Assembly: GCA_035553855.1 (NCBI GenBank)
Contig: DATMJO010000016.1
Span: 1 to 64,000 of the forward strand
DNA length: 64,000 nucleotides
Direction: 5' to 3'
Source: JBBDYQ01 sp035553855
GTDB lineage: Bacteria > Actinomycetota > Thermoleophilia > Solirubrobacterales > Thermoleophilaceae
Shown here piece by piece: positions 23,809 to 31,761 of the stretch. A program made the position numbers and the translations under genes. The notes beneath the pieces were generated by a model. The model had not been told where the DNA came from and made no database searches. It saw only the letters and a program-made list of their open reading frames with translations. Each line of letters begins with the position of its first letter. The stretch's first letter is position 1.

Positions 23809-25266
23809 CTAGAGGTTGATCGCGACGTACTTGGTCTCGAGGTACTCCTCGATCCCCTCGCTGCCGCCCTCGCGCCCGAAGCCGGACTGCTTGACGCCCC
23901 CGAATGGCGCCTCGGCGTTCGAGACCATCCCCTGGTTGAGGCCCACCATGCCGGTGTCGAGGCCCTCGATCACGCGGAACGCGCGGCCGAGGTCGCGCGT
24001 GAAGACATAAGCGACGAGGCCGTACTCGGTCGCGTTGGCGCGCTGGATCGCCTCCTCCTCCGAGCCGAACGAGGTCACGGGCGCGACCGGGCCGAAGATC
24101 TCCTCGCGCAGGACTCGTGCGTCGTCGGAGACGTCGCCCAGTACGGTCGGCTTGTAGAAGTAGCCCGCGCCGTCGGCGGCCTCGCCGCCCACGACGGCGG
24201 TCGCGCCCTTCGAGAGCGCGTCCTCGACCAGCTCGTGCACCTTCTCGCGGGAGGGCTCGTCGATCAGCGGGCCCACCTTCACGTCCTCGTCGGTGCCCCG
24301 GCCGATCTTCAGGGCGCCCATCTTCTCCGCGAGTCGCGCGGCGAACTCCTCCGCGACGGAGTCGGCGACGTGGAAGCGGTTGGCCGAGGTGCACGCCTCG
24401 CCGATGTTGCGCATCTTCGCCAGCAGGGCGCCCTCGACCGCGTCGTCGAGGTCCGCGTCGTCGAACACGAGGAAGGGGGCGTTGCCGCCCAGCTCCATCG
24501 AGACCTTGAGGACCTGCTCGGCGGACTGCTCGATCAGCCTGCGGCCGACCTCGGTGGAGCCGGTGAACGAGAGCTTGCGCGCGCGGGGGTCGCGGATGAT
24601 CGGCTCCATCACCGAGCCGGACGAGGAACTCGTGATCAGGTTGAGGACGCCGCCGGGTAGGCCGGCGCGTTCGAGGATGTCGGTGAGCGCGAGCGCGCAC
24701 AGCGGCGTCTGCTTGGCCGGCTTCCAGACCATCGTGCAGCCGGCCGCCACGGCGGGCCCGATCTTGCGCGTCCCCATGGCCATCGGGAAGTTCCACGGAG
24801 TGATCAGGATCGACGGCCCGATCGGCTGCTTCATCGTCAGGACGCGGCCCGTCCCCTTCGAGTTCACCGAGTAGCGCCCCGCGATGCGGACCGCTTCCTC
24901 CGAGAACCAGCGAAAGAACTCGGCGGCGTAGAGGATCTCGGACTTCGACTCGGCGACGGGCTTCCCCATCTCGAGGGTCATCAGGACGGCCAGCTCGTCG
25001 GCGCGCTCGACGAGCTCCTCGTAGGCCCGGCGGAGGATCTCGCCGCGTTCGCGGGGCGCGTGCTCCGCCCACTCGGCCTGTGTCCCGGACGCAGCGGCGA
25101 GCGCCGCCTTCGCGTCGTCGGGCGTGCCGTCGGCGACCTCGCAGAGGGTATCCCCCGTCGAGGGATCCTCGACGGGGAGCCCGCCGGGCTCGCGCCAGTC
25201 GCCGCCGATGTAGAGCCCCTTGGGGACGCGCTCGACGATCTGCTGTTCCGTGGTGGCCGTGGTCAT
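23809..25266 (-). CDS. gabD: Succinate-semialdehyde dehydrogenase (NAD(P)+)
   Basis: The 485-residue aldehyde dehydrogenase best fits the GabD group: GLYIGGDWREP at the N-terminus, ITPWNFPMAMGTRKIGPAVA, the general-base Glu in SMELGGNAPFLVFDDAD, the nucleophile in NIGEACTSANRF, EEIFGPVAPV and the family ending PFGGVKQSGFGREGG. It oxidises succinic semialdehyde to succinate. The ATG overlaps the stop of the upstream TPP-enzyme gene as ATGA. The two products are therefore made together, which favours succinic semialdehyde from 2-oxoglutarate as its substrate. Other short aldehydes cannot be excluded from sequence. Confidence 0.85.
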   Translation of the reverse strand: MTTATTEQQIVERVPKGLYIGGDWREPGGLPVEDPSTGDTLCEVADGTPDDAKAALAAASGTQAEWAEHAPRERGEILRRAYEELVERADELAVLMTLEMGKPVAESKSEILYAAEFFRWFSEEAVRIAGRYSVNSKGTGRVLTMKQPIGPSILITPWNFPMAMGTRKIGPAVAAGCTMVWKPAKQTPLCALALTDILERAGLPGGVLNLITSSSSGSVMEPIIRDPRARKLSFTGSTEVGRRLIEQSAEQVLKVSMELGGNAPFLVFDDADLDDAVEGALLAKMRNIGEACTSANRFHVADSVAEEFAARLAEKMGALKIGRGTDEDVKVGPLIDEPSREKVHELVEDALSKGATAVVGGEAADGAGYFYKPTVLGDVSDDARVLREEIFGPVAPVTSFGSEEEAIQRANATEYGLVAYVFTRDLGRAFRVIEGLDTGMVGLNQGMVSNAEAPFGGVKQSGFGREGGSEGIEEYLETKYVAINL

Positions 25267-26906
25267 GTCGCCACGGTCTCCGTACCCAGCTCCTCCGAAA
25301 TGGCCACATCGATCGAGTAGTCGATCGGCACGACGAGCAGGGAGGGCACGTCGAGGTCGAGCGCCTGGCGGAGCCGCGGCCCTACGTCCTCGACGGAGTC
25401 GCAGCGCCATGCGGGGAGGCCGAATGCCTCGGCGAGCTTCACGAAGTCGGGGTTCGTGAAGTCGGTGCCGAAGTGGCGACCGAACTTCTTGTCCTGCTTC
25501 CAGACGATCGACCCGTACTGGGAGTTCTCCCAGATGACCGAGACGAACGGCGTCTTCATGCGCTTCGCCGTCTCCAGTTCCTGGCAGTTCATGAGGAAGC
25601 CGCCGTCGCCGTTGACCGTGACGACCTTGCGCTCGGGATGCACGAGCTTCGCCGCGATCGCCGCCGGGACCGCGAAGCCCATCCCGGCCAGCCCGTTCGC
25701 GATCAGGACGGTGTTCGGCTCGTAGGCGGGGAACATGCGCCCGATCCAGAGCTTGTGCAGGCCGACGTCGGAGATCAGGATGTCGTCGCGGCCGAGCGCC
25801 TGGCGGATCTCCCAGAGGGCGCGCGGGGGCTGCACGGGGAAGGCATCGTTGCGGCTCGCCCGCTCGAAGGCGCCGCCGACGACCTCGCGCAGGCGTGAGG
25901 TTCCGCCGCGGTGCGGGGCGTGGCGGCACTCCTCGCCAAGGCGGGTGAGCACATGGTAGATGTCGCCCACGAGCTCGACGTCGGGGATGAAGTGGTCGTC
26001 GATCTCCGCCGGGAGGGAGTCGATGCACACGATCCGCTTGTCGCGCTTCGGGTTCCAGTGCTTCGGCGCGTGCTCGACGAGGTCGTAGCCGATCGCGATC
26101 ACCACGTCGGCGTCCTCGAAGCCGGCCATCCGGTAGTCGCCGGCCTGGAGCCCGACCGAGCCGAGGGCGCGGGAGTCGTCGGGCTCGAGGAGGCCCTTGC
26201 CCATGAAGGTCTCCGCCACGGGGATCCCGGTGGCGCGGGAGAACTCGCGCAGCGCGGGGGCCGCGCCACCGCGGACGACGCCGTTGCCTGCCAGCGCCAC
26301 GGGCTTGATCGCGCCCCGCACGATGTCGGCGGCGCGGAGCAGTTCGCGCGCGGCGGGCTCGGGGCGCACGGGACGGCGCCGCGGCAGCGGCTCGGCGGCG
26401 ATCTCCGCGGCCATCACGTCCTCCGGCAGCTCGATGTGGGTCGCGCCCGGCTTCTCCGTCTCGGCGACCTTGAAGGCCTTGCGAACGACCTCGGGGATGA
26501 TCGCCGGGTCGGACAGCCGGGCGTTCCACTTGGTGATCGGCCGCATGATGCGCAGCACGTCGATGTACTGGTGGGACTCCTTGTGCATGCGCTCGAGGTC
26601 GCCCTGGCCGGTGAGCGCGACGAGCGGCGCGCGATCGAGGTAGGCGTCGGCGACGGCCGTGACAAGGTTGGTCGCGCCCGGCCCCAGCGTGCCGAGGCAG
26701 ACGCCGGCCCGCCCGGTGAGGCGGCCGTACACGTCGGCCATGTAGGCGCCGCCCTGCTCGTGGCGGACCGGGACGAACTCGATCGACGAGTCCTCGAGCG
26801 ATTCGTTGAGGTCGAGCGTCTCCTCGCCGGGGATGCCGAAGACGTACTCGACGCCCTCGGCCTCGAGGCAGTCCACGAAGACGGCGGATGCGCGGCGCGC
26901 GGGCAT
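25263..26906 (-). CDS. Acetolactate-synthase-like TPP enzyme, probable 2-oxoglutarate decarboxylase
   Basis: The 547-residue protein has the full three-domain ThDP enzyme layout. The cofactor-activating Glu is in FGIPGEETLDL (residue about 28), with RHEQGGAYMADVYGR, LGTLGPGATNL and the ThDP/Mg motif VNGDGGFLMNCQELETA through WENSQYG. It would be annotated as a large acetolactate synthase subunit, but no ilvN partner is present. Instead it is ATGA-coupled to succinate-semialdehyde dehydrogenase. In cyanobacteria an acetolactate-synthase-like 2-oxoglutarate decarboxylase paired with SSADH closes the TCA cycle, and the N-terminal blocks here closely resemble what I recall of that enzyme. Substrate assignment is an inference. 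TAGATT lies 6 nt before the ATG. Confidence 0.8.
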   Translation of the reverse strand: MPARRASAVFVDCLEAEGVEYVFGIPGEETLDLNESLEDSSIEFVPVRHEQGGAYMADVYGRLTGRAGVCLGTLGPGATNLVTAVADAYLDRAPLVALTGQGDLERMHKESHQYIDVLRIMRPITKWNARLSDPAIIPEVVRKAFKVAETEKPGATHIELPEDVMAAEIAAEPLPRRRPVRPEPAARELLRAADIVRGAIKPVALAGNGVVRGGAAPALREFSRATGIPVAETFMGKGLLEPDDSRALGSVGLQAGDYRMAGFEDADVVIAIGYDLVEHAPKHWNPKRDKRIVCIDSLPAEIDDHFIPDVELVGDIYHVLTRLGEECRHAPHRGGTSRLREVVGGAFERASRNDAFPVQPPRALWEIRQALGRDDILISDVGLHKLWIGRMFPAYEPNTVLIANGLAGMGFAVPAAIAAKLVHPERKVVTVNGDGGFLMNCQELETAKRMKTPFVSVIWENSQYGSIVWKQDKKFGRHFGTDFTNPDFVKLAEAFGLPAWRCDSVEDVGPRLRQALDLDVPSLLVVPIDYSIDVAISEELGTETVAT

Positions 26907-26912
26907 GCGGCG

Positions 26913-26918
26913 AATCTA
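26913..26918 (-). promoter_or_regulatory. Putative -10 box of the TPP enzyme/SSADH operon
   Basis: TAGATT on the minus strand ends 6 nt before the ATG of the TPP enzyme; no ribosome site is present in the gap. Confidence 0.45.
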
Positions 26919-26944
26919 ACAACCCGAGAGCGGCCGGCCCGCGA

Positions 26945-26992
26945 GGGGTCAGACCCCCGAACCCTCAACCCCCCTCAAGGGGGTCAGACCCC
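26945..26992. repeat. REP-like palindromes at the 3' end of the RAYT gene
   Basis: Two copies of the core GGGGTCAGACCCC are separated by the linker CGAACCCTCAACCCCCCTC. The second copy overlaps the end of the transposase frame and supplies its last codons and TGA. Confidence 0.8.
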
Positions 26993-27528
26993 TCGACGAA
27001 GGCGCGGTAGGCGACAGCCGGGTTCGAGCCGAAGGCCTCGAAGCACCTGAGGAGCGTTTCGTGATCAAGCCAGGGCGGCGCTTGCTCCCGCACCAGAGCG
27101 GCGTGACTGCTCCATGGGTAGCCGGCGGCCTCCCGGCAGATTCCCGCGGCCACGGGATTCTGGGCGATGTACCTGGCGGTGGCCCAGAGATGCTCCTCCG
27201 TCTGCACCAGCTTCGCCGCGAACCGGCCCTGGAAGACGTGCCCGAAGCGTTCGTGGCGGTGATTGAAATAGCGGGCGTACCGGCCTCCGAGCCACTGCAT
27301 CCCGCGGCTCAAGGTCGGCTTGGGCGTCTGCAGGAGCAGGTGAAAGTGGGTGGTCAGGGCGCAGTAGGCCAGACACTTCCAGTCGTAGCGCTCCACGGTC
27401 GCGCCGACGATCAGGAGAAAGCGGCGGCGATCGTCGTCGTCGGCGTATATCGCGCCTCCAGCATTGCCACGGGCGGTTACGTGAAACAGGCCGTCAGGCT
27501 GCTCGGTTCGCGGTGGTCGCGGCATCAT
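26965..27528 (-). CDS. REP-associated tyrosine transposase (RAYT, IS200-like)
   Basis: The 187-residue protein is a Y1 HUH transposase of the RAYT branch. It has a GLFHVTARGN start strand, the HUH pair in ALTTHFHLLLQTP (His61 and His63), GGRYARYFNHRHERFGHVFQGRF, and the catalytic Tyr120 in ARYIAQNPVAAGI. RAYTs are single-copy domesticated relatives of IS200/IS605 enzymes that act on short palindromic REP sequences. That fits the palindrome clusters on both sides of this gene. There are no terminal inverted repeats or target duplication of an ordinary insertion sequence. All catalytic residues are kept, so it may be active. The start could also be the adjacent ATG one codon later. Confidence 0.88.
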   Translation of the reverse strand: MMPRPPRTEQPDGLFHVTARGNAGGAIYADDDDRRRFLLIVGATVERYDWKCLAYCALTTHFHLLLQTPKPTLSRGMQWLGGRYARYFNHRHERFGHVFQGRFAAKLVQTEEHLWATARYIAQNPVAAGICREAAGYPWSSHAALVREQAPPWLDHETLLRCFEAFGSNPAVAYRAFVEGSDPLEGG

Positions 27529-27561
27529 CAAGAGAAGGCGGCGGACGGCCGGGTTCGCCCC

Positions 27562-27645
27562 CCGAACCCTCAACCCCCCTCAAGGGGGTCTGACCCCGCG
27601 GTCGAGGGGGTCTGACCCCGCGGTCGCGCAAGGGGGTCTGACCCC
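27562..27645. repeat. Array of three REP-like palindromes upstream of the RAYT gene
   Basis: Three copies of GGGGGTCTGACCCC (from 27584, 27606 and 27632) are spaced 22 and 26 bp apart by GCGGTCG-type linkers. The first carries the same 5' tail (CCGAACCCTCAACC) as the copy at the other end of the gene. The spacing and short length rule out a CRISPR array. Confidence 0.8.
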
Positions 27646-27787
27646 GCGGTCGCGCGGTTGGATCGCGCGGGAAGGCAGGGACTCGGTGGTCGGCGGGCGA
27701 ATAGCGAGACATCCGACGACTTGAGGGGTTGCAACCAGCTGTCGATACCCTCGACCAGGGGCCGCTCGCCGCCCGCCCCTCCGCTTC

Positions 27788-29170
27788 ATGCGACGCGTAC
27801 TCGCCGCCACAGCCACCCTCGTGCTCGCCGCCTCCGTCACGGCGGACGCCGCGACCCGCCATGTGATCCGCGGCGCCGGCTTCGGCCACGGCATCGGCAT
27901 GAGCCAGTTCGGGGCCAAGGGCCTGGCCGACAACGGGCGCAACTACAAGCAGATCGTCACGCACTACTACCAGGGCACCGACGTGACGAGCGCGGGGTCG
28001 CGGACCGTGCGTGTCCTGCTCCAGTCCGGCCGCTCGGAGGTCCAGTTCACTGAGGCCACGCGCGCGCCCGGCAAGAGCCTCAGCCCGAACCGCACCTACC
28101 GCGCCCACGCACGCGGGCTCTCCCAGGTCGAGCTGCGGACCGCCGGCGGCAAGCTGGTCGGCGTCTTCGACGCCCCGCTGCGGGTGTCGAGCTCGGCGGG
28201 GGTCCTGCGGCTCCGCGGGACCACGATCAACGGGATCCGCGAGGGGCAGTTCCGCAACTCGCTCGAGATCCGCCCCGGCGTCTTCGGCGGCCTCGGCGCC
28301 GTCAACGCCCTGCCGCTCGACGAGTACGTCAAGGGCGTCGTCCCCGGCGAGGTCCCCGCCTCGTGGCACATGGAGACGCTCAAGGCGCAGGCGCTCGCGG
28401 CCCGCAGCTACACGCTCGCGACCAACCGCGGCGGCGATGCCTTCGACCAGTACCCCGACACGCGCTCGCAGGTGTACCGAGGCTTCGGCGGGGAGCACCC
28501 GCGCACGAACCAGGCGGTCGACGAGACCCGCGGCGAGATCATCACCTACCGCGGCGAGGTGATCCGCGCCGCGTACTACTTCTCCACCTCCGGCGGGCGC
28601 ACCGAGAACGTCGAGAATGTCTTCTACAACGCCGAGCCGACCCCGTATCTCACGAGCGTGAAGGATCCCTACGACAAGGCCTCTCCGCGCCACCGCTGGC
28701 GCTTCGGCTTCACGACCGGCCAGATGCAGGCGAAGCTCTCGGGCCTCGTCAAGGGGCGCTTCAAGCGGATCGACGTGATCAAGCGTGGTGAGTCGCCTCG
28801 CGTCGTGTGGGCGAACGTCGTCGGCACCCGCGGCTCCACACGGGTCCGCGGCGCGACGCTCCGCACGAAGCTCGGCCTCTACGACACCTGGCTTCACTAC
28901 TCTCGCGTCAGGACCTCGGCGCGCAAGAGCGCGTTCTCGCCGGAGTTCGTCGCCCGCCTGCTCGGGCGCCGCGCGATCGTCGGGGAGATCCGCCCCGTGC
29001 CCCGCTCGCGCCGCATCGTGGTGGAGCGTCTCGACCGTCGCGGGCGCTGGGTGAAGCGGCTAACCGCCCGGACGACCCGCAAGGGCGTCTACCGGATCAT
29101 CCTGCGCAAGCCGGGGCGCTTCCGCGTTCGCGCGGGCCGCGTCATCGGCCCCACCGTCCGCGTCCGCTAG
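27788..29170 (+). CDS. SpoIID/LytB domain protein, secreted
   Basis: The 460-residue protein has a signal peptide (MRRVLAATATLVLAASVTADA) and a SpoIID/LytB domain. The domain starts with GAGFGHGIGMSQFGAKGLADNG, continues with LPLDEYVKGVVPGEVPASWHMETLKAQALAARSYTLA (Glu of the PGE motif is catalytic in SpoIID) and ends with YYFSTSGGRTENVENVF. SpoIID is a lytic transglycosylase acting on denuded glycan. In non-sporulating actinobacteria such proteins probably remodel peptidoglycan. The last 150 residues are basic and beta-rich (RRIVVERLDRRGRWVKRL), possibly a wall-binding part. No promoter element is obvious in front of it. Confidence 0.87.
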   Translation: MRRVLAATATLVLAASVTADAATRHVIRGAGFGHGIGMSQFGAKGLADNGRNYKQIVTHYYQGTDVTSAGSRTVRVLLQSGRSEVQFTEATRAPGKSLSPNRTYRAHARGLSQVELRTAGGKLVGVFDAPLRVSSSAGVLRLRGTTINGIREGQFRNSLEIRPGVFGGLGAVNALPLDEYVKGVVPGEVPASWHMETLKAQALAARSYTLATNRGGDAFDQYPDTRSQVYRGFGGEHPRTNQAVDETRGEIITYRGEVIRAAYYFSTSGGRTENVENVFYNAEPTPYLTSVKDPYDKASPRHRWRFGFTTGQMQAKLSGLVKGRFKRIDVIKRGESPRVVWANVVGTRGSTRVRGATLRTKLGLYDTWLHYSRVRTSARKSAFSPEFVARLLGRRAIVGEIRPVPRSRRIVVERLDRRGRWVKRLTARTTRKGVYRIILRKPGRFRVRAGRVIGPTVRVR

Positions 29171-29194
29171 GCCGCGCCGCGGGCCGAGCGAGGC

Positions 29195-29214
29195 GCCCGG
29201 GTACTCTCCCGGGC
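29195..29214. promoter_or_regulatory. Perfect hairpin/dyad directly before the ABC transporter start, with a -10 box in its loop
   Basis: GCCCGGG and CCCGGGC pair around the 6-nt centre TACTCT, ending one base before the ATG. TACTCT itself fits a -10 hexamer 8 nt from the start codon. The dyad may be an operator centred on the promoter or, if transcribed from upstream, a hairpin that blocks translation. Confidence 0.4.
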
Positions 29215-29215
29215 C

Positions 29216-30154
29216 ATGCCGCTCGCCATCGAGACTCGCGGGCTCGAGCGTCGCTACGGGAACATCGTCGCAGTCGCCGGGGTGGACCTTGCCGTCGACG
29301 AGGGTGAGATCTACGCGTTCCTCGGCCCGAACGGCGCCGGCAAGACGACCACCGTCCGCATGCTCACGACGCTGCTGCGGCCCACCGGGGGCAGCGCGAC
29401 CGTCGCGGGTCACGACGTTGTGTCGAAGTCGCCGGAGGTCCGGCGGTCGATCGGCGTGGCGCTCCAGGAGTCCGCGCTCGACCCGCTGATGACCGGGCGC
29501 GAGCTGATGCGCCTGCAGGCGACGCTCCACGGCATCCCGCGCAAGGAGGGCGAGCGCCGGGCCGACATGCTGCTCGATCGCGTCGGCCTCTCCCAGGCCG
29601 CTGACCGGCGGGTCGGGACCTACTCCGGCGGCATGCAGCGCCGGCTCGACCTGGGCACCGCCCTCGTGCACGAGCCGAGCGTGCTTTTTCTCGACGAGCC
29701 AACCACCGGCCTCGACCCCGTCAGCCGCCAGTCGATCTGGGAGGAGGTCCGCCGGCTCAACGACGATGGGACCACCGTCTTCCTCACGACTCAGTACCTC
29801 GAGGAGGCCGACCAACTCGCCGACCGCGTCGGCATCATCAACGAGGGGCTCATGGCGGCCGAGGGGACGCCCGCCTCCCTGAAGGCCGAGGTCGGGCGCC
29901 CGCACCTCGAGGTCTCGGTCGCCGACGACCGCGGCGAGGAGGCCTCCGCCGTGCTCGAGCGCTTCGGCGAGCTCATGCCCGCGAAGGACGGCGTGATGAT
30001 GGTCTCGCTCGAGTCCGGGGACCGTGGGGTCGCCCCGATCGTCCGCGCCCTGGACGACGCCGGCCTGGTGGTGGAGTCGCTCGACCTGGTCCGGCCGACT
30101 CTCGACGACGTCTTCGTCGACAAGACCGGCCGCCACCTCGAGGGCGCAGAGTGA
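29216..30154 (+). CDS. ABC transporter ATP-binding protein (DrrA family)
   Basis: The 312-residue ATPase belongs to the DrrA/daunorubicin-resistance family of ABC-2 exporters: Walker A GPNGAGKTT (residues 40-48), Q-loop VALQESALD, signature YSGGMQRRLDLG, Walker B VLFLDEPTTGLDP and switch H replaced by the usual TQYLEEAD. The C-terminal 90 residues form the small regulatory domain of this family (RPHLEVSVADDR). It is followed by two permease genes with GTGA and ATGA overlaps, giving a complete three-gene exporter for a lipid, antibiotic or wall precursor. No self-resistance or biosynthesis genes are adjacent. Confidence 0.9.
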   Translation: MPLAIETRGLERRYGNIVAVAGVDLAVDEGEIYAFLGPNGAGKTTTVRMLTTLLRPTGGSATVAGHDVVSKSPEVRRSIGVALQESALDPLMTGRELMRLQATLHGIPRKEGERRADMLLDRVGLSQAADRRVGTYSGGMQRRLDLGTALVHEPSVLFLDEPTTGLDPVSRQSIWEEVRRLNDDGTTVFLTTQYLEEADQLADRVGIINEGLMAAEGTPASLKAEVGRPHLEVSVADDRGEEASAVLERFGELMPAKDGVMMVSLESGDRGVAPIVRALDDAGLVVESLDLVRPTLDDVFVDKTGRHLEGAE

Positions 30155-30927
30155 TCCAGGAGCTGCGGGTCGCCGCGGCGCTCGGGCGCCGCGCGATCAA
30201 GCAGGCGTTCCGCCGCCCGCAGTTCCTCGCCCCCACCCTGATCTTCCCGACGCTGTTCCTCGCCGTGAACACCGGCGGAGCCGGACGCGCCGTCGACATC
30301 CCCGAGTTCCCCGACGTGAACGGGTTCCTCGATTTCCAGCTCGCGGGGGCGATGCTCCAGTCGACCATGCTCGCGGGCCTCTCGAGCGGGATCGCGCTCG
30401 CGCTCGACATCGAGGGCGGCTTCATCGACCGCCTGATGGCCGCGCCGATCTCGCGCTGGTCGGTCGTCGCCGGACGACTGGCCGGAGCGTTCGCGGTCGG
30501 CATGCTCGCGGTCGCCTGGTTCATCGCGATCGGGCTGATCTTCGGCGCCGAGATAGGCGGGGGCGTCCTCGGCGTGGCGCTCCTGCTCGTGCTCGCCCCG
30601 CTCGCGTCCGTCGCGTTCGGCGGCATCTCCTCGGCCATCGCGCTCCGGAGCGGGCATGCCAGCGTCGTGCAGAGCGCGTTTCCGCTGGTCTTCGTGATCC
30701 TCTTTTTGTCGTCGGCCTTCTTCCCGCGCCAGCTCCTGCTCGAGCCGGCGGGCTCGATCGCCGACTGGAACCCGCTGTCGTTCATCGCGGAAGGGCTGCG
30801 AGACACGATCCTCTACGACATCTCCGCGGAGCCCATCGCGAAGGCGCTGGCGGGGATCGGCGTGATGGCGGCGATCGGGCTCGTGTTCTCGGCGACCGCT
30901 ATCCGGGCGAGGCTCCGGGCGGCATGA
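30151..30927 (+). CDS. ABC-2 type permease (first)
   Basis: The 258-residue membrane protein has six hydrophobic segments and an N-terminal amphipathic helix (ALGRRAIKQAFRRPQFLAPTLIFP) typical of ABC-2 permeases. The conserved stretch IEGGFIDRLMAAPISRWSVVAGR marks the coupling region and FFPRQLLLEPAGSIADWNPLSFIAEGLR the C-terminal signature. It partners the DrrA-like ATPase and the next permease, probably as a heterodimer. The GTG start overlaps the ATPase stop. Confidence 0.87.
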   Translation: MIQELRVAAALGRRAIKQAFRRPQFLAPTLIFPTLFLAVNTGGAGRAVDIPEFPDVNGFLDFQLAGAMLQSTMLAGLSSGIALALDIEGGFIDRLMAAPISRWSVVAGRLAGAFAVGMLAVAWFIAIGLIFGAEIGGGVLGVALLLVLAPLASVAFGGISSAIALRSGHASVVQSAFPLVFVILFLSSAFFPRQLLLEPAGSIADWNPLSFIAEGLRDTILYDISAEPIAKALAGIGVMAAIGLVFSATAIRARLRAA

Positions 30928-31694
30928 CGGTCGGGCAGAGCCTCGCGATGGTCCGCGCGCTCATGCGCCGCGCGGTCAACGAGGTCGTCCGGGTGCCCGG
31001 CGCCGCGATCCCGGCGGTGATCGCGCCGACGATCTTCATGCTCGGGATCACCTCGGTCTTCGGCAAGCTCGCGATCCTGCCCGGCTTCACGACCGACAGC
31101 TACATGACTTTCGTCATCGCGATCTCGATGCTTCAGGCGGCCGGTTTCACCGGCGCGGCGACCGGCGTCAACCTCGCGCGCGACATCGAGCTCGGCTGGT
31201 TCGACCGGCTGCTCGCCTGCCCCGCGCCGCGCTGGGCGATCCTGCTCGGGACGGTCCTGTCGGCGAGCATGCGCGCGCTCATGCCGATCACCCTGCTGCT
31301 CATCGTGGGGCTCGCGATCGGCGTCGACTTCCCCGGCCTGGACGGCCTCGTGCTGGCGATCGTCTTCGCCGCGTGCTTCAGCGCGGTGATCGCGCTCTAC
31401 TCGGTGACGCTCGCGCTCCGCTTCCGCACGCAGGCCGCCGCGCCCCTGATGCAGGCGGGGACGTTCATGGCGGTGCTCTTCACCACCTCCTACGCCCCGC
31501 TCGAGCTCCTGACCGGGTGGCTGCACGACGTCGCCTCCGTGAACCCCGTGACCCATGTGGTCGAGGGCGTCCGCCAGGGCTTCGTCGCGAACGTGACCTG
31601 GGCCGAGACCTGGCCCGCGCTGCTGGCCCTGGCGGGCCTCGCCGCCGCCCTCGGGTCGCTCGCGCTGCGCGGGATGGCGCGCACCTCGGGATGA
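30924..31694 (+). CDS. ABC-2 type permease (second)
   Basis: The 256-residue permease is a paralogue of the preceding one, with six hydrophobic spans, the coupling stretch IELGWFDRLLACPAPRWAILLGT and the end signature APLELLTGWLHDVASVNPVTHVVEGVRQGF. Two non-identical half-permeases served by one ATPase imply a heterodimeric channel. ATGA overlap with the upstream gene makes a tightly coupled operon that ends here. Confidence 0.87.
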   Translation: MTVGQSLAMVRALMRRAVNEVVRVPGAAIPAVIAPTIFMLGITSVFGKLAILPGFTTDSYMTFVIAISMLQAAGFTGAATGVNLARDIELGWFDRLLACPAPRWAILLGTVLSASMRALMPITLLLIVGLAIGVDFPGLDGLVLAIVFAACFSAVIALYSVTLALRFRTQAAAPLMQAGTFMAVLFTTSYAPLELLTGWLHDVASVNPVTHVVEGVRQGFVANVTWAETWPALLALAGLAAALGSLALRGMARTSG

Positions 31695-31749
31695 GCGGCT
31701 CCCGGGGCTCGCGGCGCGACGCTGAAACGAAACGGCAAGGAAGCGGGGC

Positions 31750-31755
31750 TAACCT
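31750..31755 (+). promoter_or_regulatory. Putative -10 box for msrA
   Basis: TAACCT lies 6 nt before the ATG. GGAGCC next to the start could also serve as a poor ribosome site. Confidence 0.35.
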
Positions 31756-31761
31756 GGAGCC

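Noticed and set aside
27584..27645. Regularly spaced direct repeats that might be a small CRISPR array
   Set aside because: The repeats are 14-bp palindromes only 22-26 bp apart with similar, not unique, spacers. No cas genes are present, and the same unit occurs dispersed elsewhere.
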